Below are positions 25,243 through 37,300 of a DNA stretch of 64,000 bases, piece by piece (the stretch's first letter is position 1; each line of letters starts with the position of its first letter). The notes under the pieces were generated by a model. It did not search any database and was not told the DNA's origin. It worked only from the letters and a program-made list of their open reading frames with translations. Where the stretch lies: contig JAHQRK010000004.1 in assembly GCA_019828595.1 (NCBI GenBank), positions 1,612,001-1,676,000 of the forward strand, read 5' to 3'. This DNA is from Aphanomyces cochlioides. Its lineage: Eukaryota; Oomycota; Saprolegniomycetes; Saprolegniales; Verrucalvaceae. The position numbers were made by a program, and so were the translations under genes.

Positions 25243-25862
25243 CGCGTTCTTCTCAACTTGGATTTTTAAATGGCGGTTTCATTTTCCGCGTAGGAAGCTG
25301 ACGCTGCCGAGACTTGATTGGAGTTCATTGCAAATGATAGGTGTGTGTCTTGAACGCAGGTAAGTTACTGAGAACTTGGAACGCGTCGAGTGGAGCTCCG
25401 ACGAGATGAAATTCTAGACAACGCGGCTTGGTCTTGCATGCATACGAGCATACTCTGTCTGCTGCGGGTTGACATCCTTGCAGGGATGTTCTCGGGGGAG
25501 AAAGATTGCCATGACAACCATGTATCCGGATGGAGTTGGTATCCGGACAAGAGAAAAAACCTGTAATAATTTGTACAGGAAAAACCTCTCTGAGGCAAAA
25601 ATGACCATAAATGTTGAATTGTGAGAGGTTTTGATATCTCGATTAAGATTGTACTTCGAAGTATATATAATCCTCTATAGCTTAAATCCTTTTTCCTTTT
25701 TAATGCATTCTCTTGCACCTTGACGTCTGATGAGAAGGTTCGTAGAGGAGGAATGCGCCGTGTTGACCTTCAAGAATCACAGAGAGCTACACACAACAGA
25801 AAGCCTCGTTCACCCTGACGATCACAGGGACAATCTTCGCCACGTAACGAGTAACGAATGCA

Positions 25863-26024
25863 ATGGACAAAGTGGATGCCTCTCTCGACTGGATCGAGCG
25901 AAATCTACAGCTTTTTCCAACAGTTCCGAGCGGATTTCATTGCGCCGACGTCGAATTCAGCGTACAGTACTCGAAAAAGATGCTGGCGTGGCTACGAGTC
26001 GAACGGCGCTTCTTTGAAGAATGA
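25863..26024 (+). CDS. Small ORF, 53 aa, unit 2
   Basis: Identical counterpart of the 11580-11741 ORF (MDKVDASLDW start), divergent to the unit 2 cyclin gene. Confidence 0.3.
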   Translation: MDKVDASLDWIERNLQLFPTVPSGFHCADVEFSVQYSKKMLAWLRVERRFFEE

Positions 26025-26182
26025 CTATCGTCTCCCACGACGCCAAATCCATCGGAATGTCTGGATGCCAAACACGGTATCATATTTATAAGATTACAGG
26101 GGTATCAGTTTAAAGAGAGATCCCTTCATCTTGAATTGACAGCAAACCCCTAATCCCCTGTAAGATTAACATCAGCACGGGG

Positions 26183-26295
26183 AACGCAGCAAGGACTTGG
26201 AGATTTGTATCCGCCAGATCCATCGATTGGCATCTATGCCGCCGCCGAAGCTGCTGCTGAAGAAGAAGCTGAACATGGTGGCGCCATGACACAAA
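26183..26295 (+). pseudogene. Scrap of cyclic-nucleotide-binding gene exon 4, unit 2
   Basis: Same fragment as at 11900-12012, carried by the unit duplication. Confidence 0.75.
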
Positions 26296-26655
26296 TAACC
26301 CTGGTTAGAACACATTGGCATCGTGTCGGATTGTCCTTTTATTGCCAGGGGTGAAGGGGTTCATAACCTCTTAAATAAATATGCTTCATTAATTGATACT
26401 TAAAGAAATCTATAATTTGATCTCAAGAAAGGCGCGCACTCTGTGGTTGTCGAATCCATGTTCCCAATTGCTCCTCACGCTCAAACGTCAAAGAAGAGGT
26501 ACTACATCTGCAGACAAGTCCAAGATCAAGGTGAAGTAGATGCATACTACTCGAAAAACGGACGAAGGGGACGCTCAAAGAAGCAAGGCGAGCCGCCAAC
26601 CAGATTGATGTGGGGATCTTCGTGGGCAGACACGTGCTCATTTCGTCGTCACGTT

Positions 26656-26778
26656 GAGGAGCATTATGTATTGTCCTTGGGGGTCTTTATGGGTAGACAC
26701 GTGTTTCTCAAGGCGGTGACGAAACGAACAATTGTCCACCCATAGAGACCCCCCAAGGACAATGGCATGGTGCTCCTC
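26656..26778. repeat. Inverted repeat, about 45-bp arms, unit 2
   Basis: Counterpart of 12373-12494 with one extra C in the right arm (six C instead of five). Confidence 0.7.
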
Positions 26779-27026
26779 AAGGTGGCGAAGAAAAGCAATG
26801 TGTCCACAGGGCAATCGCACGGTACTTTGACAAAGTCCATGCTATTCTTATCATTGCCGCCATTTGGAGCCGTCCCAAGCCATTGGGTGTGTACGTGTTT
26901 CAAGAAACAAGACGACGGCCGGCCCCGTTCTCTGTGTGTGTCAACAACGTCGTGGTGCAAATACTCAACGTCAAATTTCCATTTGGTGGTGTCGGGCTCG
27001 TCGGGAATGGGGCTATACCACGGCAA
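26664..27026 (-). CDS. Unknown ORF of the spacer, unit 2 (120 aa)
   Basis: Begins MPWYSPIPDEPDTTKWKFDV and ends LPIKTPKDNT. No signal peptide, membrane segment or family motif seen. It lies between the cruciform at 27127 and the inverted repeat at 26656, upstream of nothing recognisable on its strand. It could be a relic exon. Confidence 0.3.
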   Translation of the reverse strand: MPWYSPIPDEPDTTKWKFDVEYLHHDVVDTHRERGRPSSCFLKHVHTQWLGTAPNGGNDKNSMDFVKVPCDCPVDTLLFFATLRSTMPLSLGGLYGWTIVRFVTALRNTCLPIKTPKDNT

Positions 27027-27126
27027 GCTCTAATTTGATACGTTTTCCCGCGCCGTGGCCATCCTGCGCAAGCTATTTTCGCTCGACTGGTCGCTGCGAT
27101 ACATGCCGTTCACGCCTATGAGCGTC

Positions 27127-27176
27127 AAAATTGTGTGGGTTCTTATGGCAGGGGACATAAGAAGCCACACAATTTT
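27127..27176. repeat. Cruciform-type palindrome, unit 2
   Basis: Counterpart of 12843-12892. Confidence 0.75.
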
Positions 27177-27659
27177 GTCGTTCAGAGGAGTTTACGGCAT
27201 GTTCATGGCATTCCTCGTGCACTTGACTTCATTTAGCGGCAAAGCCTCCATCCTACAAGAACTCTCGGCGACGTCGTCATTGATCAATTGTCATAATTGT
27301 TGAGAATTCACTTGATTTGTTTTTCCACGCTTCACATGGAGCGCGCTGCCTCATCCAAGACATCCAAGGGAGCTCATGTTGCAGAAACAACCCGAGAAGT
27401 GTCCATTGTTGAGTCCTTGCCACTTTTGCTCCTGTTGGCATCGGAGGCACTAGGTATTAGATCGTCGGCGCGGAGAACTCAGGATGCGCACCATCAGTAT
27501 GAAATCATGAAACATGCATTAACTAGTTTTAATATATAAATCCTACAGACTAAGATGTCGACCGCGCTCAGCATCAACGGCGCCTGGCGCCCGCGCTTGC
27601 TGCGGTGACGATTGGAGGACAGTTGCTCGCTTGGTCGCCAAGAGAGGAAGAAACACTGA

Positions 27660-27842
27660 ATGTTCTTTGGAAATGCAGACTTTGAACGAGATGACGACCA
27701 AGACGACACACTATCCGAGAGATTTGAGCAAGCCAAGGCCCTCGAGCAGATGAGGATGCAAGAAAGCGGCTTCAACTCGGGTTCATTGATCTTGGATGCC
27801 ACCCAAACATCCCCAGAGACGCTCCAACAGCGCAATCCTTGA
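27660..27842 (+). CDS. Acidic small ORF, 60 aa, unit 2 (possible relic)
   Basis: Same as 13376-13558. A nearby G-to-A change upstream (gaggaagaa versus gagggagaa) distinguishes units 2-3 from unit 1. Confidence 0.28.
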   Translation: MFFGNADFERDDDQDDTLSERFEQAKALEQMRMQESGFNSGSLILDATQTSPETLQQRNP

Positions 27843-28312
27843 CATAAATTTTGCACACATAAATGGAACGTCTTGTGGACTGCTGTCTTGACAAATCTTG
27901 CCAACTAGAGTTGCATATTTGTCAAATAGGGTTGGAAAGGGGGAGCTTCAAGCCTCACAGAGGACACGCGGTAGCATGGAAAGCACGTGATGCACCAAGT
28001 ACACCACCTGCTGCGGCCTTGGGCAAAGTGCTTCAAAATTTCTACGACGAGAAAATGTATCCAAAAATTACGTTGGAGCAAAAGTGCAATCCAGTAAAAA
28101 TTTGTCGTCGTACCAGAGGCGATCGTAATGCTTCACGACATTGGATTTAATTCGTTGCCATGAAAGATGGAAAAGGTTTTTTGATCTTGAATGCCACCGA
28201 CTTGCGCTCTCGTCGTTGCCATCCTTGACATAATTTGTTGCGCACGAGTGATACCATAAATTGGATCGGTACAGAGGCCTTCTGGACTGCTGTTTTCCCA
28301 AAATCTTGCCGA

Positions 28313-31300
28313 CTAGAGTTGTGTACATGTCAAATTGGGTTGAACAGGGGGGAGCTTGCTCACTCGAGCATACTTGCCGAACATGTACTTGGCCGTGACT
28401 GCGCGAATTTTCTCTGGGTCTGTCTGCGAAACTTGGTACTCGGCATGGTGAATGTTGTAGAGCTTTGCCACACAGTCTCGAACTTGCTCCACATTGTACG
28501 TTGTGTACTCATACAATGTTGGTGTCTACGCGTAGACTAAGTGAGAACGAAAGTCGGCCAAATCCTGACATACCCAAGGTGATTTCTCGTTTGTCACTAC
28601 TCGCGTCATGTAAACTATCGAGGCCGCCAAGACAGATGGGGGGTGCGCAATTGTAATGGGATAGTCCATCACGGCTAACTCGGCTAAATACTGAGCTCAA
28701 TGTCAGTAAAAAAACAAGCGCGACGCCTTACATGAGCGAAATGTTGCTGTGTCTCGGTTGGACATCCAGCCTGGATAAATCTCTCGAGGAAATGGTAGAC
28801 ATGGGTACCGGCCAACTTGTATTCGAGGGTTTCCAGGACCATATTTTCCATGGCCAACATGTCGTCCTTTGTGTATGGGTGATCACTCATGGTGACGAAG
28901 CGTTGAACAATTTGGCCACCCTGTGATTCGACCTTGCATGCGAGCATCATGCACGCACATCCTAATAGCTGAAGCTTTTCTCGGCCAATTTTCACCACGG
29001 ACAAACAACGATCAACCAAGTGAAAAGCAAGGTGCAACGTGTGAGGCGCCAACTTGAACATTTCTCCAACTCTGACAAGCCAGTCCATCAAGATACCACG
29101 CATTGTGGAGTTGATGTCTCCACCTTTTTCTTCTGCGAGGTAATCGTACTTCACTCGATATTTCTCTTCATGTTGTCGTCGAAATGAATCGACTTCACGA
29201 GCGAGATCATTTTCCTCCTTGGGGTCCATCGGGCGGGCTTGCTTCACATTTACATCCACGTCAAGCTCAGAGCCTACATCATTCGTCGTCAATTTTATGT
29301 CCCGGGCGAGAGTATGCGTACTCAAAGCTCTCGTGCGAATGTCAAGCATGTGCTGTCGTCGGCGCTGCTCATGACTTAACGACGGCCGTCTTGATTCTGG
29401 AGACCGTCTCAGAGGAGGTTTGTTGTCTTGAATGTGGAGAGCTTTCTGATTGTTCTGCTTCGCTCGGTACGGCATCTCCGTTCTGAGGCAAAAGGTCTCT
29501 TCACATGATGGTGCACTTGCGGCGACAGCAGGTGTGTCGTGGTGGCACTTGCGTCGCTTGGCGTAGTTGGTGTTCCCTTGTTCGTCCGATGCGTGACGCT
29601 TCTTGGTACGAAGGAGCGGGAGACGGCACTCTCCCCTTTCACTTTGCCAGAAGTGCATGGTCGGAGTTGAAAACTGGACGAGGCGTGAGCTCATCCGACG
29701 TCGTTTCGCCACTTGTGGCTCATCATCATAGTCCAGACCACGTTTTGTCGAACCATTTGCCACGCGTCGTCGCTTTGGCACTTGTGAATCAACACACTCG
29801 TCTTGGGGGCGCTTCGACGCCTTGACTTTCGCTTTCACTTGGGTAACCTTGGCATATGTTGTATGCACGCCAACAACCCCGGGGGTGGCCGAGTCTCTTC
29901 GTCTTTTCGCACTATTGGGCGACGTCGACATGCCAAGGTCAACCAGCGTCACCGGGTCTTCTCGTGGTTTCACCCAATTTGGCGGAGTGGACGTACCAAA
30001 GCCAACGGGCGTCGCCGGGTCTTCTTCTGGACGTGACGATGAAAGGCTCTGGGTGCCAACGTCAATCGGCGTCGCCGTGGATTCTTCACTTCGCGCAAAA
30101 TTTGGCGACGTCGACATGGCAAAGTACACTGGCGTCGCTGGGGCTTCTTCTGGTTTAACCCAATTTGGCGACGTCGACATGGCAAAGTTCACCGGCGTCG
30201 CTGGGGCTTCTTCTGGTTTCTCCCAATTTGGCGGGGTGGACGTGCCAAAGTCGATCGGCATCGCCGTGGATTCTTCTCTTCGCGCAAAATTTGGCGACAT
30301 GGACATGGCAAAGTTCACCGGCGTCGCTGGGGCTTCTTCTGGTTTCTCCCAATTTGGCGGGGTGGACGTGTCAAAGTCGATGGGCGTCGCCGTGGATTCT
30401 TCTCTTCGCGCAAAATTTGGCGACATGGACATGGCAAAGTTCACCGGCGTCGCTGGGGCTTCTTCTGGTTTCACCCAATTTGGCGGGGTGGACGTGCCAA
30501 AGTCGATCGGCGTCGCCGGGTCTACTTCTTGACGTGACGAAGAAAGGCTGAGGGAGCCAAAGTTGATGGGCGTCGCCGTGGATTCGTCTCTTCGCGCAAA
30601 ATTTGGCGACATGGACATGGCAAAGTTCACCGGCGTCGCTGGGGCTTCTTCTGGTTTCTCCCAATTTGGCGGGGTGGACGTGCCAAAGTCGATCGGCGTC
30701 GCCGTGGATTCTTCTCTTCGCGCAAAATTTGGCGACATGGACATGGCAAAGTTCACCGGCGTCGCTGGGGCTTCTTCTGGTTTCACCCAATTTGGCGGGG
30801 TGGACGTGCCAAAGTCGATCGGCGTCGCCGGGTCTACTTCTTGACGTGACGAAGAAAGGCTGAGGGAGACAAAGTTGATGGGCGTCGCCGTGGATTCGTC
30901 TCTTCGCGCAAAATTTGGCGACATGGACATGGCAAAGTTCACCGGCGTCGCTGGGGCTTCTTCTGGTTTCACCCAATTTGGCGGGGTGGACGTGCCAAAG
31001 TCGATCGGCGTCGCCGGGTCTACTTCTTGACGTGACGAAGAAAGGCTGAGGGAGCCAAAGTTGATGGGCGTCGCCGTGGATTCGTCTCTTCGCGCAAAAT
31101 TTGGCGACATGGACTTGGCAAAGTTCACCGGCGTCGCTGGGGCTTCTTCTGGTTTCTCCCAATTTGGCGGGGTGGACGTGCCAAAGTCGATCGGCATCGC
31201 CGTGGATTCTTCTCTTCGCGCAAAATTTGGCGACATGGACATGGCAAAGTTCACCGGCGTCGCTGGGGCTTCTTCTGGTTTCACCCAATTTGGCGGGGTG

Positions 31301-34300
31301 GACGTGCCAAAGTCGATCGGCGTCGCCGGGTCTACTTCTTGACGTGACGAAGAAAGGCTGAGGGAGCCAAAGTTGATGGGCGTCGCCGTGGATTCGTCTC
31401 TTCGCGCAAAATTTGGCGACATGGACATGGCAAAGTTCACCGGCGTCGCTGGGGCTTCTTCTGGTTTCACCCAATTTGGCGGGGTGGACGTGCCAAAGTC
31501 GATCGGCGTCGCCGGGTCTACTTCTTGACGTGACGAAGAAAGGCTGAGGGAGCCAAAGTTGATGGGCGTCGCCGTGGATTCGTCTCTTCGCGCAAAATTT
31601 GGCGACATGGACTTGGCAAAGTTCACCGGCGTCGCTGGGGCTTCTTCTGGTTTCTCCCAATTTGGCGGGGTGGACGTGCCAAAGTCGATCGGCATCGCCG
31701 TGGATTCTTCTCTTCGCGCAAAATTTGGCGACATGGACATGGCAAAGTTCACCGGCGTCGCTGGGGCTTCTTCTGGTTTCACCCAATTTGGCGGGGTGGA
31801 CGTGCCAAAGTCGATCGGCGTCGCCGGGTCTACTTCTTGACGTGACGAAGAAAGGCTGAGGGAGCCAAAGTTGATGGGCGTCGCCGTGGATTCGTCTCTT
31901 CGCGCAAAATTTGGCGACATGGACATGGCAAAGTTCACCGGCGTCGCTGGGGCTTCTTCTGGTTTCACCCAATTTGGCGGGGTGGACGTGCCAAAGTCGA
32001 TCGGCGTCGCCGGGTCTACTTCTTGACGTGACGAAGAAAGGCTGAGGGAGCCAAAGTTGATGGGCGTCGCCGTGGATTCGTCTCTTCGCGCAAAATTTGG
32101 CGACATGGACATGGCAAAGTTCACCGGCGTCGCTGGGGCTTCTTCTGGTTTCACCCAATTTGGCGGGGTGGACGTGCCAAAGTCGATCGGCGTCGCCGGG
32201 TCTACTTCTTGACGTGACGAAGAAAGGCTGAGGGAGCCAAAGTTGATGGGCGTCGCCGTGGATTCGTCTCTTCGCGCAAAATTTGGCGACATGGACTTGG
32301 CAAAGTTCACCGGCGTCGCTGGGGCTTCTTCTGGTTTCTCCCAATTTGGCGGGGTGGACGTGCCAAAGTCGATCGGCATCGCCGTGGATTCTTCTCTTCG
32401 CGCAAAATTTGGCGACATGGACATGGCAAAGTTCACCGGCGTCGCTGGGGCTTCTTCTGGTTTCACCCAATTTGGCGGGGTGGACGTGCCAAAGTCGATC
32501 GGCGTCGCCGGGTCTACTTCTTGACGTGACGAAGAAAGGCTGAGGGAGCCAAAGTTGATGGGCGTCGCCGTGGATTCGTCTCTTCGCGCAAAATTTGGCG
32601 ACATGGACATGGCAAAGTTCACCGGCGTCGCTGGGGCTTCTTCTGGTTTCACCCAATTTGGCGGGGTGGACGTGCCAAAGTCGATCGGCGTCGCCGGGTC
32701 TACTTCTTGACGTGACGAAGAAAGGCTGAGGGAGCCAAAGTTGATGGGCGTCGCCGTGGATTCGTCTCTTCGCGCAAAATTTGGCGACATGGACTTGGCA
32801 AAGTTCACCGGCGTCGCTGGGGCTTCTTCTGGTTTCTCCCAATTTGGCGGGGTGGACGTGCCAAAGTCGATCGGCATCGCCGTGGATTCTTCTCTTCGCG
32901 CAAAATTTGGCGACATGGACATGGCAAAGTTCACCGGCGTCGCTGGGGCTTCTTCTGGTTTCACCCAATTTGGCGGGGTGGACGTGCCAAAGTCGATCGG
33001 CGTCGCCGGGTCTACTTCTTGACGTGACGAAGAAAGGCTGAGGGAGCCAAAGTTGATGGGCGTCGCCGTGGATTCGTCTCTTCGCGCAAAATTTGGCGAC
33101 ATGGACATGGCAAAGTTCACCGGCGTCGCTGGGGCTTCTTCTGGTTTCACCCAATTTGGCGGGGTGGACGTGCCAAAGTCGATCGGCGTCGCCGGGTCTA
33201 CTTCTTGACGTGACGAAGAAAGGCTGAGGGAGCCAAAGTTGATGGGCGTCGCCGTGGATTCGTCTCTTCGCGCAAAATTTGGCGACATGGACTTGGCAAA
33301 GTTCACCGGCGTCGCTGGGGCTTCTTCTGGTTTCTCCCAATTTGGCGGGGTGGACGTGCCAAAGTCGATGGCATCGCCGTGGATTCTTCTCTTCGCGCAA
33401 AATTTGGCGACATGGACATGGCAAAGTTCACCGGCGTCGCTGGGGCTTCTTCTGGTTTCACCCAATTTGGCGGGGTGGACGTGCCAAAGTCGATCGGCGT
33501 CGCCGGGTCTACTTCTTGACGTGACGAAGAAAGGCTGAGGGAGCCAAAGTTGATGGGCGTCGCCGTGGATTCGTCTCTTCGCGCAAAATTTGGCGACATG
33601 GACTTGGCAAAGTTCACCGGCGTCGCTGGGGCTTCTTCTGGTTTCTCCCAATTTGGCGGGGTGGACGTGCCAAAGTCGATCGGCATCGCCGTGGATTCTT
33701 CTCTTCGCGCAAAATTTGGCGACATGGACATGGCAAAGTTCACCGGCGTCGCTGGGGCTTCTTCTGGTTTCACCCAATTTGGCGGGGTGGACGTGCCAAA
33801 GTCGATCGGCGTCGCCGGGTCTACTTCTTGACGTGACGAAGAAAGGCTGAGGGAGCCAAAGTTGATGGGCGTCGCCGTGGATTCGTCTCTTCGCGCAAAA
33901 TTTGGCGACATGGACATGGCAAAGTTCACCGGCGTCGCTGGGGCTTCTTCTGGTTTCACCCAATTTGGCGGGGTGGACGTGCCAAAGTCGATCGGCGTCG
34001 CCGGGTCTACTTCTTGACGTGACGAAGAAAGGCTGAGGGAGCCAAAGTTGATGGGCGTCGCCGTGGATTCGTCTCTTCGCGCAAAATTTGGCGACATGGA
34101 CATGGCAAAGTTCACCGGCGTCGCTGGGGCTTCTTCTGGTTTCACCCAATTTGGCGGGGTGGACGTGCCAAAGTCGATCGGCGTCGCCGGGTCTACTTCT
34201 TGACGTGACGAAGAAAGGCTGAGGGAGCCAAAGTTGATGGGCGTCGCCGTGGATTCGTCTCTTCGCGCAAAATTTGGCGACATGGACTTGGCAAAGTTCA

Positions 34301-37300
34301 CCGGCGTCGCTGGGGCTTCTTCTGGTTTCTCCCAATTTGGCGGGGTGGACGTGCCAAAGTCGATCGGCATCGCCGTGGATTCTTCTCTTCGCGCAAAATT
34401 TGGCGACATGGACATGGCAAAGTTCACCGGCGTCGCTGGGGCTTCTTCTGGTTTCACCCAATTTGGCGGGGTGGACGTGCCAAAGTCGATCGGCGTCGCC
34501 GGGTCTACTTCTTGACGTGACGAAGAAAGGCTGAGGGAGCCAAAGTTGATGGGCGTCGCCGTGGATTCGTCTCTTCGCGCAAAATTTGGCGACATGGACA
34601 TGGCAAAGTTCACCGGCGTCGCTGGGGCTTCTTCTGGTTTCACCCAATTTGGCGGGGTGGACGTGCCAAAGTCGATCGGCGTCGCCGGGTCTACTTCTTG
34701 ACGTGACGAAGAAAGGCTGAGGGAGCCAAAGTTGATGGGCGTCGCCGTGGATTCGTCTCTTCGCGCAAAATTTGGCGACATGGACATGGCAAAGTTCACC
34801 GGCGTCGCTGGGGCTTCTTCTGGTTTCACCCAATTTGGCGGGGTGGACGTGCCAAAGTCGATCGGCGTCGCCGTGGATTCGTCTCTTCGCGCAAAATTTG
34901 GCGACATGGACATGGCAAAGTTCACCGGCGTCGCTGGGGCTTCTTCTGGTTTCACCCAATTTGGCGGGGTGGACGTGCCAAAGTCGATCGGCGTCGCCGG
35001 GTCTACTTCTTGACGTGACGAAGAAAGGCTGAGGGAGCCAAAGTTGATGGGCGTCGCCGTGGATTCGTCTCTTCGCGCAAAATTTGGCGACATGGACATG
35101 GCAAAGTTCACCGGCGTCGCTGGGGCTTCTTCTGGTTTCACCCAATTTGGCGGGGTGGACGTGCCAAAGTCGATCGGCGTCGCCGGGTCTACTTCTTGAC
35201 GTGACGAAGAAAGGCTGAGGGAGCCAAAGTTGATGGGCGTCGCCGTGGATTCGTCTCTTCGCGCAAAATTTGGCGACATGGACATGGCAAAGTTCACCGG
35301 CGTCGCTGGGGCTTCTTCTGGTTTCACCCAATTTGGCGGGGTGGACGTGCCAAAGTCGATCGGCGTCGCCGGGTCTACTTCTTGACGTGACGAAGAAAGG
35401 CTGAGGGAGCCAAAGTTGATGGGCGTCGCCGTGGATTCGTCTCTTCGCGCAAAATTTGGCGACATGGACATGGCAAAGTTCACCGGCGTCGCTGGGGCTT
35501 CTTCTGGTTTCACCCAATTTGGCGGGGTGGACGTGCCAAAGTCGATCGGCGTCGCCGTGGATTCGTCTCTTCGCGCAAAATTTGGCGACATGGACATGGC
35601 AAAGTTCACCGGCGTCGCTGGGGCTTCTTCTGGTTTCACCCAATTTGGCGGGGTGGACGTGCCAAAGTCGATCGGCGTCGCCGGGTCTACTTCTTGACGT
35701 GACGAAGAAAGGCTGAGGGAGCCAAAGTTGATGGGCGTCGCCGTGGATTCGTCTCTTCGCGCAAAATTTGGCGACATGGACATGGCAAAGTTCACCGGCG
35801 TCGCTGGGGCTTCTTCTGGTTTCACCCAATTTGGCGGGGTGGACGTGCCAAAGTCGATCGGCGTCGCCGGGTCTACTTCTTGACGTGACGAAGAAAGGCT
35901 GAGGGAGCCAAAGTTGATGGGCGTCGCCGTGGATTCGTCTCTTCGCGCAAAATTTGGCGACATGGACATGGCAAAGTTCACCGGCGTCGCTGGGGCTTCT
36001 TCTGGTTTCACCCAATTTGGCGGGGTGGACGTGCCAAAGTCGATCGGCGTCGCCGGGTCTACTTCTTGACGTGACGAAGAAAGGCTGAGGGAGCCAAAGT
36101 TGATGGGCGTCGCCGTGGATTCGTCTCTTCGCGCAAAATTTGGCGACATGGACATGGCAAAGTTCACCGGCGTCGCTGGGGCTTCTTCTGGTTTCACCCA
36201 ATTTGGCGGGGTGGACGTGCCAAAGTCGATCGGCGTCGCCGGGTCTACTTCTTGACGTGACGAAGAAAGGCTGAGGGAGCCAAAGTTGATGGGCGTCGCC
36301 GTGGATTCGTCTCTTCGCGCAAAATTTGGCGACATGGACATGGCAAAGTTCACCGGCGTCGCTGGGGCTTCTTCTGGTTTCACCCAATTTGGCGGGGTGG
36401 ACGTGCCAAAGTCGATCGGCGTCGCCGGGTCTACTTCTTGACGTGACGAAGAAAGGCTGAGGGAGCCAAAGTTGATGGGCGTCGCCGTGGATTCGTCTCT
36501 TCGCGCAAAATTTGGCGACATGGACATGGCAAAGTTCACCGGCGTCGCTGGGGCTTCTTCTGGTTTCACCCAATTTGGCGGGGTGGACGTGCCAAAGTCG
36601 ATCGGCGTCGCCGGGTCTACTTCTTGACGTGACGAAGAAAGGCTGAGGGAGCCAAAGTTGATGGGCGTCGCCGTGGATTCGTCTCTTCGCGCAAAATTTG
36701 GCGACATGGACATGGCAAAGTTCACCGGCGTCGCTGGGGCTTCTTCTGGTTTCACCCAATTTGGCGGGGTGGACGTGCCAAAGTCGATCGGCGTCGCCGG
36801 GTCTACTTCTTGACGTGACGAAGAAAGGCTGAGGGAGCCAAAGTTGATGGGCGTCGCCGTGGATTCGTCTCTTCGCGCAAAATTTGGCGACATGGACATG
36901 GCAAAGTTCACCGGCGTCGCTGGGGCTTCTTCTGGTTTCACCCAATTTGGCGGGGTGGACGTGCCAAAGTCGATCGGCGTCGCCGGGTCTACTTCTTGAC
37001 GTGACGAAGAAAGGCTGAGGGAGCCAAAGTTGATGGGCGTCGCCGTGGATTTCTCTTCGCGCAAAATTTGGCGACATGGACATGGCAAAGTTCACCGGCG
37101 TCGCTGGGGCTTCTTCTGGTTTCACCCAATTTGGCGGGGTGGACGTGCCAAAGTCGATCGGCGTCGCCGGGTCTACTTCTTGACGTGACGAAGAAAGGCT
37201 GAGGGAGCCAAAGTTGATGGGCGTCGCCGTGGATTCGTCTCTTCGCGCAAAATTTGGCGACATGGACATGGCAAAGTTCACCGGCGTCGCTGGGGCTTCT

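Larger units (their letters stand above)
13910..28193. repeat. Segmental tandem duplication, unit 2
   Basis: This 14284-bp unit is 375 bp longer than unit 1. The difference resolves into exactly two extra 186-bp array repeats (372 bp) plus three single-base additions: a T at about 14868, a G near 25495 and a C near 26750. The extra repeats lie between about 21660 and 23180. Near identity with units 1 and 3 implies recent duplication or ongoing homogenisation. Confidence 0.95.
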
